Of a DNA stretch of 64,000 bases, positions 43,506 to 53,368 are shown piece by piece. Within the stretch, counting starts at the first letter, position 1; the number at the start of each line of letters is the position of its first letter. The notes under the pieces were generated by a model, which ran no database searches, was not told the origin of the DNA, and was given only the letters and a program-made list of their open reading frames with translations. This DNA comes from Pseudomonas rhizoryzae (GTDB lineage: Bacteria; Pseudomonadota; Gammaproteobacteria; Pseudomonadales; Pseudomonadaceae), in the NCBI RefSeq assembly GCF_005250615.1, contig NZ_SULM01000004.1:62001-126000 (forward strand), given 5' to 3'. The position numbers and the translations under genes are program-made.

Positions 43506-44029
43506 CGCTTCAGGCCTTCGCGTTGATAGAAGGCCTTGAGTTCGGCTGGTCCCATCAGCGCCAGGCGCGGCAGCTCCAGGCTGTTGTACAGCTGCCAGTA
43601 GCGACGCCGATTGAGGCGGGCGGTGCCGACGATATAGCGCAGCATCTGCCACTTGACGCTGTCCTGGCCACCCTCCAGGGCGCCACGTCTGTTCCTCTCG
43701 AACCAGCACCGTCTTAGATAGCGCAGCAGGCTGACCGGTGTAGGAGCGTCCAACAGGATCAGGCCGGTAGCCCGTGACAGGCGTTGCGGCAGGCACAGAC
43801 TGTAGTTGCCGTCCACGACCCAGTGAGGGCCCTGAATCGCGGCATCGTGAAGGGCGATGAACTCAGCCGTCGGCCGTGGTTGCCAATCGGTATGGGGCAG
43901 GTAATAGAGCTGATCGAGATGCACCACCGGCAGGCCGCGCGCCCGGCCGATAGCATCGGCCAGGGTGGATTTGCCGCTGTTGGAAGGCCCCAGGATGCAT
44001 AACCGCGGGCCGAGGTCGTCTAGGCGCAT
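43502..44029 (-). CDS. P-loop kinase (adenylate kinase / FlaR-like)
   Basis: A 175-residue P-loop NTPase. Walker [10 protein letters not shown] is at 14-22, followed by [32 protein letters not shown] and the late [10 protein letters not shown], a pattern often annotated as DNA topology modulation or adenylate-kinase-like. The substrate is unknown, and the enzyme probably phosphorylates a small molecule. It lies downstream of yheU and the NAGGN genes in the same orientation, with a 47-bp gap. Confidence 0.78.
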   Translation of the reverse strand: MRLDDLGPRLCILGPSNSGKSTLADAIGRARGLPVVHLDQLYYLPHTDWQPRPTAEFIALHDAAIQGPHWVVDGNYSLCLPQRLSRATGLILLDAPTPVSLLRYLRRCWFERNRRGALEGGQDSVKWQMLRYIVGTARLNRRRYWQLYNSLELPRLALMGPAELKAFYQREGLKR

Positions 44030-44076
44030 AGGCGGCTGCTGGCTGGAAAGACCAGCAAGCTTGCCGGAGGGGCGGC

Positions 44077-44307
44077 CTAGTCGTCCAGCAGCTCGCGAGG
44101 TACGTCGCGGCGCAGCACCAACTGGCAGAGGGTGCTGTCCGGATCGAAGAGAATGACCGCCTCACCGGTTTCCAGCGCCCGGCGCGCGCGCTGGGTACGG
44201 GTCGCCAGGGGCGTGTCGTCGCCGTTGTCGGTGCCTTCGCGGGTGACGAAGTCCTCCAGCAGATTGTCGAGCGTGGCGGCGGCGAGTTGGTCGTGGGGAA
44301 TGATCAT
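44077..44307 (-). CDS. yheU: YheU family protein (UPF0270)
   Basis: A 76-residue acidic protein with the family start MIIPHDQLAAATLDNLLEDFVTREGTD (shown in part) and FDPDSTLCQLV near the C-terminus. The function is unknown. It follows the NAGGN M42 peptidase gene by 54 bp on the same strand. Confidence 0.9.
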   Translation of the reverse strand: MIIPHDQLAAATLDNLLEDFVTREGTDNGDDTPLATRTQRARRALETGEAVILFDPDSTLCQLVLRRDVPRELLDD

Positions 44308-44361
44308 GGTGTGGTGCCTGGAAAAAAGCGCCCAGGATACCCCAGGCGCAGATCATGGCTC

Positions 44362-45549
44362 TTATTTACTGCCGTCGCCGACCACTTCTTCCAGGGGTGG
44401 CAACTGCGTCTGGTTATCCAGATGCGTGTCCTCGGGCAGCAACTGGTGGCCGAAGCGTTCTAGGGAGCTATCGGCGGGCTGGGCATCGCTGTCGAACACC
44501 GGCGGACTGAGGATGTAGCCGGTCAGCAACTGGCTAAGCGCGGCCAGGCTGACGATATGGGTACGCTCGTAGCCATGGGTCGCATCGCAACCGAAGGCCA
44601 GCAGGGCGACCCGCACGTCCTGCCCGGAGCTGATCGCCGAATGGGCATCGCTGTAGTAGTAGCGGAACAGATCGCGCCGTACCGGGATGTCATTACGTTC
44701 GGCCAGGCGCAGCAGGTGCCGCGACAGGTGATAGTCGTAAGGGCCCGCCGAATCCTGCATGGCCACGCTGACGCGATGCTCGTCGGAACGCTGACCCGGG
44801 GCGACCGGGGCGATGTCGATGCCGACGAATTCGCTGACGTCCCAGGGCAGGGCGCCGGCGGCCCCCGAGCCGACCTCTTCGGTGATGGTGAACAGCGGAT
44901 GGCAGTCGATGGGCGGTGTCTGGCCGCTTTCCTTGAGCATCTTGAGCGCGGTAAGCAGGGCGGCGACGCCAGCCTTGTCGTCCAGATGGCGCGAGCTGAT
45001 GTAGCCACTGTCGGTGAATTCGGGCAGCGGATCGAAGGCGACGAAATCGCCGATCTGCACGCCCAGTTGCTCCGTCTCGTGACGGCTCTTGGTCACGGCA
45101 TCCAGGCGCAGTTCGATGTGATCCCAACTCACCGGCATCTTGTCGATCTCGGTGTTGAAGGCATGACCCGAGGCCAGCAATGGCAGCACGCTGCCCCTCA
45201 GGGTGCCATCGTCGGTGAACAGGCTGACGCGGCTGCCCTCGGCGAAGCGGCTCGACCAGTGGCCGACCGCCGCCAGGCCCAGGCGGCCGTTGTCCTTGAT
45301 CTCGCGGACGATGGCGCCGATGGTGTCCAGGTGCGCCGAGACCGCGCGATCCGGGCTCTCCTTGTGGCCCTTGATCGTGGCGCGGATGGTGCCGCGGCGG
45401 GTCAGCTCGAAGGGGATGTCCAGTTCGTTCAGCCGTTCGGCCACATACATGACGATGGTATCGGTGAAGCCCGTGGGACTGGGGATCGCCAGCAGGTCCA
45501 GCAGGACCTTGCGCAGGTAATCCAGATCGGGTTCGGGTAATCGAGTCAT
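44362..45549 (-). CDS. NAGGN-system M42-family peptidase
   Basis: A 395-residue zinc aminopeptidase-like protein of the M42/M20 fold found with the N-acetylglutaminylglutamine amide osmolyte genes. Metal- and catalysis-related motifs include SAHLDTIGAIV, SSRHLDDKAGVAALL, FTITEEVGSGAAG and YYYSDAHSA. It may turn over the dipeptide osmolyte (context inference). Its ATG overlaps the ngg stop by four bases. Confidence 0.88.
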   Translation of the reverse strand: MTRLPEPDLDYLRKVLLDLLAIPSPTGFTDTIVMYVAERLNELDIPFELTRRGTIRATIKGHKESPDRAVSAHLDTIGAIVREIKDNGRLGLAAVGHWSSRFAEGSRVSLFTDDGTLRGSVLPLLASGHAFNTEIDKMPVSWDHIELRLDAVTKSRHETEQLGVQIGDFVAFDPLPEFTDSGYISSRHLDDKAGVAALLTALKMLKESGQTPPIDCHPLFTITEEVGSGAAGALPWDVSEFVGIDIAPVAPGQRSDEHRVSVAMQDSAGPYDYHLSRHLLRLAERNDIPVRRDLFRYYYSDAHSAISSGQDVRVALLAFGCDATHGYERTHIVSLAALSQLLTGYILSPPVFDSDAQPADSSLERFGHQLLPEDTHLDNQTQLPPLEEVVGDGSK

Positions 45550-47285
45550 AGCGGAACCTCCCGGGAGAGCGGGAACAGCAGGTCGATGAAGCGTTCGGCG
45601 GTCGGGTGTGGCTCATGATTGGCCAGGCCCGGGCGCTCGTTGGCTTCGATGATGACGTAGTCGGGTGCATCGGCAGCGCTGACCAGCAGGTCCATGCCGG
45701 TCACCGGAATGTCCAGCGCCCGCGCCGCCTGGATGGCCGCATCGGCCAGTACCGGGTGGAGGATGCCCGTGACATCTTCGAGGATGCCACCGGTGTGCAG
45801 GTTGGCGGTCTTGCGTACCTCCAGGTGGGTGCCAGTGGGCAGCACGCTGTCCCAGTCGTAGCCGGCGCCCCGGATCACGCGTTCGGTTTCTTCGTCGAGC
45901 GGAATGCGCGACTCGCCACCGGTAGCCGCCTGGCGCCTACGACTCTGGGCCTCGATCAGCTCCCTGACACTGTGCTGGCCGTCGCCGACGATTTCCGCCG
46001 GCCGCCGAATGGCTGCGGCTACCACCTCGTGGCCGATGACCACCACGCGCAGGTCGAGCCCCTGGTGGAAGCTCTCCAGCAGGACGCGATCGTCATAACG
46101 GCGGGCGGCTTGGATGGCCGCGGCGAGGTGCTCGGCATCACGGATATCCACCGCCACGCCCTTGCCCTGTTCACCATTGACTGGCTTGACCACCAGGGCG
46201 CCATGCTTTTGCAGGAAGGCGGCATTGTCTTCGTCACTGCCTGCCAGGCACTGCTCCGGTACCCGCAGGCCGGCGCGGGCCAGGGTGCGACTGGTCAGCA
46301 CCTTGTCGGCACAGAGGGTCATGGTCACCGCGGAGGTGAGGTCGGTCAGAGACTCGCGGCAGCGAATGCGCCGGTTGCCCTGGATCAGGGTGAAGAGACC
46401 ACCTTCGGCATCGTCCACCTGCACCTCGATACCACGTCTAAGGGCTTCGTCGACGATGATTCGCGCATAGGGATTGAGGTCGGCGGCCGGACCGGGGCCG
46501 AGGAACAGCGTCTGGTTGATGCCGTTCTTGCACTTGATGGCGAAGGTCTGCAGCGGCCGGAAACCCAGCTTGTCGTAGAGCCGCTTGGCCTGCTGGTTGT
46601 CGTGCAGCACCGACAGGTCCAGGTAGGCCAGGCCACGGCTGGCGTAGTGCTCGACCAGGTGGCGCACCAAGGCTTCGCCGACGCCGGGACGACTGCACTC
46701 TGGCGAGACGGCCAGGCACCAGAGCGAGGAGCCACCGTCGGGGTCCTGAAAGGCCTTGACGTGGTTGAGTCCCATCACCGAACCGATGATGGCGCCGCTG
46801 TCGTCGTCCTCCGCCAGCCAGTAGACCGGGCCGCCCTTGTGGCGGGGCGTGAGGCGCTCGGTATCGACGGGCAGCATGTGGCGCTGCTGGTAGAGGCGGT
46901 TGATCTCGCTCCAGTCCTGGGCCGAGCAGGCCCTACGGATGCGAAAGCCACGATAGATCCGGCGCGCGGGGCGGTAATCGCTGAACCAGAGGCGCAGGGT
47001 ATCCGAGGGGTCGAGGAACAGTTGCTGCGGCGCCTGGGCCAGCACCTGATGCGGCGCGGCGACATAGAGAGCGATGTCACGTTCGCCCGGGGTTTCTGCG
47101 AGCAGCTCCTTGGCCAGGCTGGCCGGATCGGGATAGGTATGGCCGATGAGCAGGCGCCCCCAACCGCAATGCAGGCAAAGGGGCTGGGAGGTGGGGTAGT
47201 CGCCTTCCGCCAGGCGCGCTTGCAACCGCTCGTAGGAGGGCGTCTGGGCACGCTGAAGACGCTGGTTGTAGCTGGTCGCTTTCAT
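45546..47285 (-). CDS. ngg: N-acetylglutaminylglutamine synthetase
   Basis: A 579-residue fusion of an N-terminal GNAT acetyltransferase and a C-terminal ATP-grasp ligase. In the GNAT half, SLWCLAVSPECSRPGVGEALVRHLVEH is the acetyl-CoA site. In the ligase half, LVVKPVNGEQGKGVAV and GMDLLV...IIEANERPGL are ATP and metal sites. It makes N-acetylglutaminylglutamine, the precursor of NAGGN, a compatible solute. It lies 13 bp after the amidotransferase gene and overlaps the M42 gene. Confidence 0.92.
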   Translation of the reverse strand: MKATSYNQRLQRAQTPSYERLQARLAEGDYPTSQPLCLHCGWGRLLIGHTYPDPASLAKELLAETPGERDIALYVAAPHQVLAQAPQQLFLDPSDTLRLWFSDYRPARRIYRGFRIRRACSAQDWSEINRLYQQRHMLPVDTERLTPRHKGGPVYWLAEDDDSGAIIGSVMGLNHVKAFQDPDGGSSLWCLAVSPECSRPGVGEALVRHLVEHYASRGLAYLDLSVLHDNQQAKRLYDKLGFRPLQTFAIKCKNGINQTLFLGPGPAADLNPYARIIVDEALRRGIEVQVDDAEGGLFTLIQGNRRIRCRESLTDLTSAVTMTLCADKVLTSRTLARAGLRVPEQCLAGSDEDNAAFLQKHGALVVKPVNGEQGKGVAVDIRDAEHLAAAIQAARRYDDRVLLESFHQGLDLRVVVIGHEVVAAAIRRPAEIVGDGQHSVRELIEAQSRRRQAATGGESRIPLDEETERVIRGAGYDWDSVLPTGTHLEVRKTANLHTGGILEDVTGILHPVLADAAIQAARALDIPVTGMDLLVSAADAPDYVIIEANERPGLANHEPHPTAERFIDLLFPLSREVPL

Positions 47286-47298
47286 GCGTCTTGCACCC

Positions 47299-49071
47299 TC
47301 ACAGTCCGTGCTCGCTCAGCCAGAGGTTGAGCGCCGCCAGTTGCCAGAGCTTGGAACCCCGCAAAGGGGTGATGCGGTCGGCTGGATTGGTCAGCAGGCG
47401 ATCGATCTCGGCGGTCTCGAACAGGCCACGGTCCTGGCTCGGGTCCAGCAGCAGCTCACGCACCCAGGTCAAGGTGTTGCCTTCCAGGTGCTTGAGGCCC
47501 GGCACCGGGAAATAGCCCTTGGGCCGGTCGATCACCTCATGGGGGATGACCTTGCGCGCCGCCGCTTTCAGCACCTGCTTGCCACCGTCGCCCAGTTTGA
47601 ATTCGGCGGGGATGCGCGCCGAGAGTTCGGCCAGGCGATAGTCGAGGAAGGGCACCCGGGCTTCCAGGCCCCAGGCCATGGTCATGTTGTCGACCCGCTT
47701 GACCGGGTCGTCCACCAGCATCACGGTGCTATCCAGGCGCAGGGCCTTGTCGACCCCGGCGCTGGCACCCGGTTGGGCGAAGTGCTGGCGGACGAAGGCC
47801 TCGGCAGCATCTTCCTCCAGGCGCACGCCGGCCTGCACGGTGGCGGCATACTGGGCGTAATCCCGGTCGAAAAAGGCGGCGCGGTAGGCCGCGAAGGGAT
47901 CGGCCGCGCCATGCACCTGGGGATACCAGTGGTAGCCGGCGAACAGCTCGTCGGCACCCTGGCCGCTCTGCACCACCTTGCAGTGCTGGGAGACCTCGCG
48001 CGACAGCAAATAGAAGGCGATGCAGTCATGGCTCACCATGGGCTCGCTCATGGCGGAAAAGGCCCGCGGCAACTGCTGGATGATCTCGTCTTCGGCGATG
48101 CGCAACTGCTGGTGGCGGGTGCCGTAGTGGTTGGCGATCAGGTCGGAATACTGGAATTCGTCGCCGCGCTCGCCGCCGGCATCCTCGAAGCCGATGGAGA
48201 AGGTCAGCAGGTCCTTGACCCCCGAGTCGTGCAGCAGCCCGACCAGCAGGCTGGAATCCACGCCGCCCGACAGCAGCACGCCCACCTCACGCGCGGCGCG
48301 CTGGCGGATCGCCACTGCATCTTTCAGGCCGTGCAGGACGCGCTCAGCCCAGTCGTCCAGGGTGAAGCGGCGTTCGTCTTCGTGGGGGCCATAGTCCAGG
48401 GTCCACCAGGTCTCCTGGTGCTGCTTGCCGGAGGCGTCCACGCTCATCCAGGTCGCTGGGGGCAGTTTCTGTACGCCCTGCAGGATGGTCCGGGGCGCCG
48501 GGACCACGGCGTGGAAGTTCAGGTAATGGTTGAGGGCGACTGGGTCGATGCGGGTATCGATGTCCCCGGCTTCCAGCAGGGCGGGCAGGCTGGAGGCGAA
48601 TCTCAGGCGCTTGTCGGTGAAGGACAAGTAGAGCGGCTTGATGCCCAGGCGATCGCGGGCGATGAACAGGCGGCCGCTGTCACGCTCCCAGATGGCGAAG
48701 GCGAACATGCCATTGAGCTTGGGCAGCATGTCCTTGCCCCAGGCATGGTAGGCCTTGAGCAGGATCTCGGTGTCGCCGCCCGAATGGAAGCGGTAGCCCT
48801 TGGCCTCCAGCTCGGTGCGCAGTTCCGGATAGTTGTAGATGGCGCCGTTGAACACCATGGAGAGACCCAGCTCCGGCTCGATCATGGGTTGGCCCGAAGC
48901 CTCCGCCAGATCCATGATCTTCAGCCGCCGATGGCCCAGGGCGACCGGCCCCTGGCTGTGGAAGCCCCAGGCATCGGGGCCACGCTGTTCCAGGCGGTGG
49001 GTGATGCGCTCCACCGCACTAATGGATGCGGGTTGTCTATCGAAACGAAGCTCGCCGGCGATGCCGCACAT
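47299..49071 (-). CDS. asnO: N-acetylglutaminylglutamine amidotransferase (AsnB-type)
   Basis: A 590-residue glutamine-hydrolysing amidotransferase. The N-terminal nucleophile Cys2 (MCGIAGEL) begins the glutaminase domain, with GHRRLKIMDL and MFAFAIWERD, followed by the synthetase domain with the pyrophosphate loop VLLSGGVDSSLL. It amidates N-acetylglutaminylglutamine to the NAGGN osmolyte. It is the first gene of the three-gene osmoadaptation operon. The 400 bp upstream should hold an osmotically controlled promoter that I cannot locate. Confidence 0.93.
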   Translation of the reverse strand: MCGIAGELRFDRQPASISAVERITHRLEQRGPDAWGFHSQGPVALGHRRLKIMDLAEASGQPMIEPELGLSMVFNGAIYNYPELRTELEAKGYRFHSGGDTEILLKAYHAWGKDMLPKLNGMFAFAIWERDSGRLFIARDRLGIKPLYLSFTDKRLRFASSLPALLEAGDIDTRIDPVALNHYLNFHAVVPAPRTILQGVQKLPPATWMSVDASGKQHQETWWTLDYGPHEDERRFTLDDWAERVLHGLKDAVAIRQRAAREVGVLLSGGVDSSLLVGLLHDSGVKDLLTFSIGFEDAGGERGDEFQYSDLIANHYGTRHQQLRIAEDEIIQQLPRAFSAMSEPMVSHDCIAFYLLSREVSQHCKVVQSGQGADELFAGYHWYPQVHGAADPFAAYRAAFFDRDYAQYAATVQAGVRLEEDAAEAFVRQHFAQPGASAGVDKALRLDSTVMLVDDPVKRVDNMTMAWGLEARVPFLDYRLAELSARIPAEFKLGDGGKQVLKAAARKVIPHEVIDRPKGYFPVPGLKHLEGNTLTWVRELLLDPSQDRGLFETAEIDRLLTNPADRITPLRGSKLWQLAALNLWLSEHGL

Positions 49072-49471
49072 GGTTGGGTGCCTCTTGAATCCTTGGGATG
49101 CGGCGCGGGGAGTTCAGTCCTGAACCCGGCGTGCGCATCCAATGCGTGTGGACTTCCCGGAGTCCTTGAGAAGCCAATGCAGGGCGCTTTGCGTACGGGT
49201 AGGGCGCGGAGGAGGGCAGCTCGTCTGCCGGAGCTCATCGGCCTGGCCGCACGCATCGATCGGCTACGGGTCTCATGAAACATGGAGATGCCGCCAATCA
49301 GGGCCTCAGGTTACGAGCCCCAAGCGCGGCGGATGGTTCCATGGCGAGGCCCAGAGCTGTCGCTGACGTCACAGCCAGGGCTGCAAGAGCCTTGCTTATA
49401 TGTTATAATGTATCTTTATCGAGCGCGCCGATGGACATTTCGTCATAGGTGCCCAGAGCAGGAGACGCAAC
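49072..49471. other. Divergent gap asnO / rpmE2
   Basis: A 400-bp region between the osmolyte operon and the L31 gene. Apart from the Zur-like box and TATAAT at 49398-49417 I see no gene and no strong repeat. Confidence 0.5.
49398..49417 (+). promoter_or_regulatory. Zur box overlapping -10 of the L31 gene
   Basis: The stretch TATATGTTATAATGTATCTT contains the core TGTTATAATGTAT, close to the Zur consensus (GTTATANTATAAC), and includes TATAAT (49404-49409). Zinc-loaded Zur would repress the zinc-free L31 gene 55 bp downstream. Confidence 0.7.
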
Positions 49472-49732
49472 ATGAAACCCGGTATCCACCCGAACTACCG
49501 ACCGGTGCTGTTCCATGACACCACCTCGGACACCTACTTTCTGATCCGCTCCACTGCCGAGAGCGACCGTACCCAGGAATACGAAGGGCAGGTTTACCCC
49601 TACATCAGCCTCGACGTGTCCAGCGCCTCGCACCCCATCTACACCGGCGAGCAGCGCCAAATGAAGGTGGAAGGTCGCGTGTCAAGCTTCAACAAGAAGT
49701 TCGCCGGCTTCCCGGGCGGCAACAGCAAGTAA
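49472..49732 (+). CDS. rpmE2: Ribosomal protein L31 type B (zinc-independent)
   Basis: An 86-residue large-subunit protein. It starts [16 protein letters not shown] and has the SFNKKFAG end typical of type B L31. It has no cysteine at all, so the zinc-binding CxxC of the normal L31 is absent. Under zinc limitation it can replace the zinc form and free metal. A Zur-like operator overlaps the promoter. It is monocistronic. Confidence 0.94.
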   Translation: MKPGIHPNYRPVLFHDTTSDTYFLIRSTAESDRTQEYEGQVYPYISLDVSSASHPIYTGEQRQMKVEGRVSSFNKKFAGFPGGNSK

Positions 49733-49756
49733 GCCCCCCGAGAGCAGCGCGCCGGC

Positions 49757-50674
49757 TCAGCGCGCGCTGCTGACCCCTTCGAGGGTGGCGAACGAGGTGT
49801 CCTTGGCGGTCAGCAGGAAGTCCTGCATGAAGGGCGCCTCGAGCATGTCTTCGCGGATGGCCGCATAAAGCGTGGCATAGAGCCCTTTTTCACCCAGCCT
49901 GCGCGCGGTGACATAGCCGCGCGAGCTGTATTCGTGGATCGCCCAGTTGGGCAGGCAACAAACGCCGCGGCCCGACGCCACCAGCTGCAGCATCATCACC
50001 GTCATCTCCGCCGTGCGTATCGACAGTGGCTCGACATCGGCCGGGTCGAGGAAGCGGGTGAAGATATCCAGGCGATCACGCTCCACCGGATAGGTGATCT
50101 GGGTTTCCGCGGCCAGGTCCTGGGGCACGATGAAAGGACGTTGTGCCAACGGATGCTGGTTGGCCACGGCCAACAGGGCTTCATAGGTGAACAAAGGCAC
50201 ATAGGTGACCCCCGAGAGCTCCACCGGATCGGCCGTCACCACCAGGTCCAGATCACCACGGGCCAGCGCCGGCAGCGGCGCGAAGGAGAAGCCGGACGCC
50301 AGGTCCAACTCCACCTCCGGCCAGGAATCGCGAAATTGATCGATGGTGGGCATCAGCCACTGGAAACAGCTGTGGCATTCGATGGCCATGTGCAGCCGGC
50401 CGGCTGTTCCGCCCACCAGCCGCGCCAGATCCCGCTCGGCACTGCGCAGATGCGGCAGCACCGCATCCGCGGTTTGCAACAGGCGCAGGCCGGCGCTGGT
50501 GAAGCGAATGGGTTTGGTCTTGCGGATGAACAGCGGAGTACCCAGGCGTTCTTCCAGCTCCTTGAACTGATGGGAGAGGGCGGACTGGGTCAGATGCAGG
50601 CGTTCCGCGGCTTCCACCAAGCTGGAGGATTCGCGGAGGGCATGCAGGGTCTTGAGATGGCGGAGTTCGAACAT
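49757..50674 (-). CDS. metR: LysR-type methionine regulator MetR
   Basis: A 305-residue LysR activator. The helix-turn-helix domain (1-60) reads FELRHLKTLHALRESSSLVEAAERLH, with SALSHQFKELEERLG. The effector domain has the MetR-type IECHSCFQWL and YPVERDRLDIFTRFL. In other bacteria MetR activates metE and others with homocysteine as coinducer. metE is not adjacent here. A perfect TGAA-N5-TTCA box lies 31 bp upstream of the start, as expected for autoregulation. Confidence 0.92.
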   Translation of the reverse strand: MFELRHLKTLHALRESSSLVEAAERLHLTQSALSHQFKELEERLGTPLFIRKTKPIRFTSAGLRLLQTADAVLPHLRSAERDLARLVGGTAGRLHMAIECHSCFQWLMPTIDQFRDSWPEVELDLASGFSFAPLPALARGDLDLVVTADPVELSGVTYVPLFTYEALLAVANQHPLAQRPFIVPQDLAAETQITYPVERDRLDIFTRFLDPADVEPLSIRTAEMTVMMLQLVASGRGVCCLPNWAIHEYSSRGYVTARRLGEKGLYATLYAAIREDMLEAPFMQDFLLTAKDTSFATLEGVSSAR

Positions 50675-50704
50675 GGAGCGGACACTGGCAAGAAAAGTCC
50701 ATCA

Positions 50705-50717
50705 TGAACGTATTTCA
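50705..50717 (-). promoter_or_regulatory. MetR box
   Basis: TGAA-CGTAT-TTCA fits the palindromic MetR consensus TGAANNNNNTTCA exactly and lies just upstream of metR. No metE is on the other side, so autoregulation is the simplest role. Confidence 0.7.
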
Positions 50718-50842
50718 TAGAGCTGCCTACGCCCAGGCCTATCTGAAGGGGCTGGCTACGGTAAACCCCAACCACACGTCGAGCGCCTTTCTCTAGCAAG
50801 AAGGTAGCCCTGGGCACGTTAGGTACCCAGGGCTTGGTAGGC

Positions 50843-52369
50843 TCAGGCTGCGTTGCTGCCTTTCGCAGCCTGGGTTTCGGCTTGGGCCAGAACGTTTTCC
50901 AGGGCGATCCGCTCGGCCTCGCTGAACACCAGGCCCAGCTTGGTCCGCCGCCAGATAATGTCATCGACGCTGGTCGCCCATTCCTGGCGCTGCAGATAGT
51001 CCACTTCACGCTCATGCAGGTCCGCACCTATCAGCGCTCCCAGCTCTTCTACGGAGCGGGCTTCGCCCAGCAGCTTCCACACGCGGCTGCCATAGGTGGT
51101 GGCCCAGCGCTGGGCCAAAGCCGGGGTCAGGCCGCTGACCTTCTCCAGCAGTTCCCGGGTCAGCGCCTGTGGGGTACTCATGTCTTCGCCGCCGGGTAGC
51201 GGTGCGGCAGCGGTCCAGCTACCCCCGAGTGTGGGGAAGTAGGGCTGCAGCTGCGCCATCGCCGACTCGGCCAGCTTGCGATAGGTGGTCAGCTTGCCGC
51301 CGAACACCGACAGCAGCGGCGCTCCCTGTTCCTCGGCCAGCGACAGGGTGTAGTCGCGAGTGATGGCCGAAGGATTGTCCGATTCGTCGTCGCACAGCGG
51401 ACGCACACCGGAAAAACTGTGCAGCACATCGTCTCGGCTGAGCTGCTTGCGGAAATGGACGTTGGCCACGCCAAGGACGTAGTCCATTTCCTGCTCGGTG
51501 ATGCTCACCTTGGCCGGATCGCCCTGATATTCGCGATCCGTGGTGCCAATAATGGTGTAGCGCCCCAGATAGGGGATGGCGAAGACGATGCGGCGGTCTT
51601 CGTTCTGCATGATGTAGGCCTGCTCGCCTTCGTACAGCTTGGGCACGATGACATGGCTGCCCTGGATCAGGCGAATGCCATAGGGCGATTTCTGCTGCAG
51701 ATCCTGGCGGATGAAGCTGGCCACCCAGGGGCCGGCGGCATTGACCAGCGCCTTGGCGCGAATCTGCCGACGACCCTGCGGGCCTTCGAGTTCGACTTCC
51801 CACTGACCTTCTACCCGGCGGGCGCTCAGGCAGCGGGTACGGGTGACGATCTCGGCACCTTTTTCCCGGGCCTGCATGGCATTGAGTACCACCAGGCGGG
51901 CATCGTCCACCCAGCAATCCGAATACTCGAACCCTTTCTTGATCTCGGCCTTCAGCGGGCCATGGGCATCGAACTTCAGGCTGCGCGAGCCCGGCAGCTT
52001 TTCACGCTTGCCCAGGTGGTCATAAAGGAAGAGACCGGCACGGATCATCCAGGCAGGACGCAGATGCGGACGGTGCGGCAGCACGAAACGCATCGGCTTG
52101 ACGATATGAGGTGCCTTGGCCAGGAGCACTTCGCGCTCGGCGAGGGCTTCGCGCACCAGGCGAAACTCATGATGCTCCAGATAGCGCAGGCCACCGTGGA
52201 TCAGCTTGCTGCTGGCGGACGAGGTATGGCTGGCCAGATCGTCGCGTTCGCAAAGGAACACCGACAGCCCCCGGCCCGCGGCGTCGGCTGCGATGCCTAC
52301 GCCGTTGATGCCACCGCCGATGACGGCGAGATCGTAGGTAAAAGAGGTTGCGGTAGGTGCCTGGGCCAT
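50843..52369 (-). CDS. glpD: Aerobic glycerol-3-phosphate dehydrogenase
   Basis: A 508-residue FAD enzyme of the inner membrane that oxidises glycerol-3-phosphate to dihydroxyacetone phosphate and passes electrons to quinone. The fold start DLAVIGGGINGVGIAADAAGRG, SSKLIHGGLRYLEHHEFRLV, GPWVASFI and GGKLTTYRKLAE are typical. ATG at 52369 follows AAAGGAGG. Tandem GlpR-like sites lie just upstream. It forms a separate unit at the end of the glpFKRD locus. Confidence 0.96.
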   Translation of the reverse strand: MAQAPTATSFTYDLAVIGGGINGVGIAADAAGRGLSVFLCERDDLASHTSSASSKLIHGGLRYLEHHEFRLVREALAEREVLLAKAPHIVKPMRFVLPHRPHLRPAWMIRAGLFLYDHLGKREKLPGSRSLKFDAHGPLKAEIKKGFEYSDCWVDDARLVVLNAMQAREKGAEIVTRTRCLSARRVEGQWEVELEGPQGRRQIRAKALVNAAGPWVASFIRQDLQQKSPYGIRLIQGSHVIVPKLYEGEQAYIMQNEDRRIVFAIPYLGRYTIIGTTDREYQGDPAKVSITEQEMDYVLGVANVHFRKQLSRDDVLHSFSGVRPLCDDESDNPSAITRDYTLSLAEEQGAPLLSVFGGKLTTYRKLAESAMAQLQPYFPTLGGSWTAAAPLPGGEDMSTPQALTRELLEKVSGLTPALAQRWATTYGSRVWKLLGEARSVEELGALIGADLHEREVDYLQRQEWATSVDDIIWRRTKLGLVFSEAERIALENVLAQAETQAAKGSNAA

Positions 52370-52384
52370 GGTGCCTCCTTTGAA

Positions 52385-52495
52385 ACGAACATAATTATTC
52401 GGTTTCGAACATGATAGCCCAGTAAAAATCCAGCTTCCAGCAGGGCTCCCCTTTTGAGACCGCCAAAACGAACAAAAACGAATATTTACGAAGGT
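52385..52495 (-). promoter_or_regulatory. GlpR-type operator region of glpD
   Basis: The leader has several near-repeats of ACGAAC/ACGAATA and TTCGGTTTCGAACAT (52385-52412) and AACGAACAAAAACGAATA (52467-52484). Repeated CGAA/TTCG elements of this type are bound by GlpR in Pseudomonas. The exact boundaries are uncertain. Confidence 0.6.
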
Positions 52496-52523
52496 TGCCC
52501 GACGAGTGGTCGGTACCCAGGAG

Positions 52524-53288
52524 TCAGCGTGGCCGGGCAATCTCCACCTTGACCTGCCATTCCTTGAGGCAGCGGGCAAAGGCGGGCGAGGGGTCGCGCT
52601 CGGTGAACAGCTGATCGATCTGTTCGAGGCTGCCCAGGCGAATCATGGCGTTGCGACCGAACTTGCTCGAATCGGCGGCGAGGAACACCTGGCGGGCGTT
52701 ATGGATGATGGCCTGGGAGACGCAGACTTCCTGATAGTCGAAGTCCAGCAGGGTGCCGTCCTCGTCGATGCCGCTGATGCCGACCAGGGCATAGTCGACC
52801 TTGAACTGCTTGATGAAGTCAGCGGTGGCCTGGCCAACCACGCCGCCGTCGCTGCGCACCTTGCCGCTGGCGATCAGGACATCGAAATCGTCCTTGGCAC
52901 TGAGGATGTTCGCCACGTGCAGGTTGTTGGTGATCACCTTGAGACTGCGGTGCCCGAGCAGTGCATGGGCGATGGCCTCGGTGGTGGTGCCTATGTTGAT
53001 GAACAAGGAGGCGTGATCCGGTACCGCGGCGGCGACGGCTTCGGCGATCAGGCGCTTTTCCTCGCGCATCTGGCCGGCTCTCATGCTGTATTCGGTGTTC
53101 TCCACGCTGGAGTCGTGGGCGGCACCGCCATGGTAGCGGCGCAGCAGTCCGGCTTCGGCGAGCTGATTGATGTCGCGGCGGATCGTCTGGGGGGTAACGG
53201 AGAAGTGTTGGGCCAGTTCTTCGATACTGACGTAGCCACGCTCACGGACCAATTCGAGAATCTGCTGTTGGCGAGGCGCCAGGCTCAT
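52524..53288 (-). CDS. glpR: Glycerol regulon repressor GlpR (DeoR family)
   Basis: A 254-residue DeoR-family repressor. The N-terminal helix-turn-helix reads [32 protein letters not shown]. The C-terminal sugar-phosphate domain has [15 protein letters not shown] and [16 protein letters not shown]. It responds to glycerol-3-phosphate (family knowledge). AAGGAAG precedes the ATG at 53288. It sits between glpK and glpD, as in other pseudomonads. Confidence 0.94.
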   Translation of the reverse strand: MSLAPRQQQILELVRERGYVSIEELAQHFSVTPQTIRRDINQLAEAGLLRRYHGGAAHDSSVENTEYSMRAGQMREEKRLIAEAVAAAVPDHASLFINIGTTTEAIAHALLGHRSLKVITNNLHVANILSAKDDFDVLIASGKVRSDGGVVGQATADFIKQFKVDYALVGISGIDEDGTLLDFDYQEVCVSQAIIHNARQVFLAADSSKFGRNAMIRLGSLEQIDQLFTERDPSPAFARCLKEWQVKVEIARPR

Positions 53289-53368
53289 TGCGGCTTCCTT
53301 GGATGTTCGACTAAACCCGCAGAGGATGCCGTAGGTGATCGAGACTGAAAAGCGCTTGTCGCGCAAAG

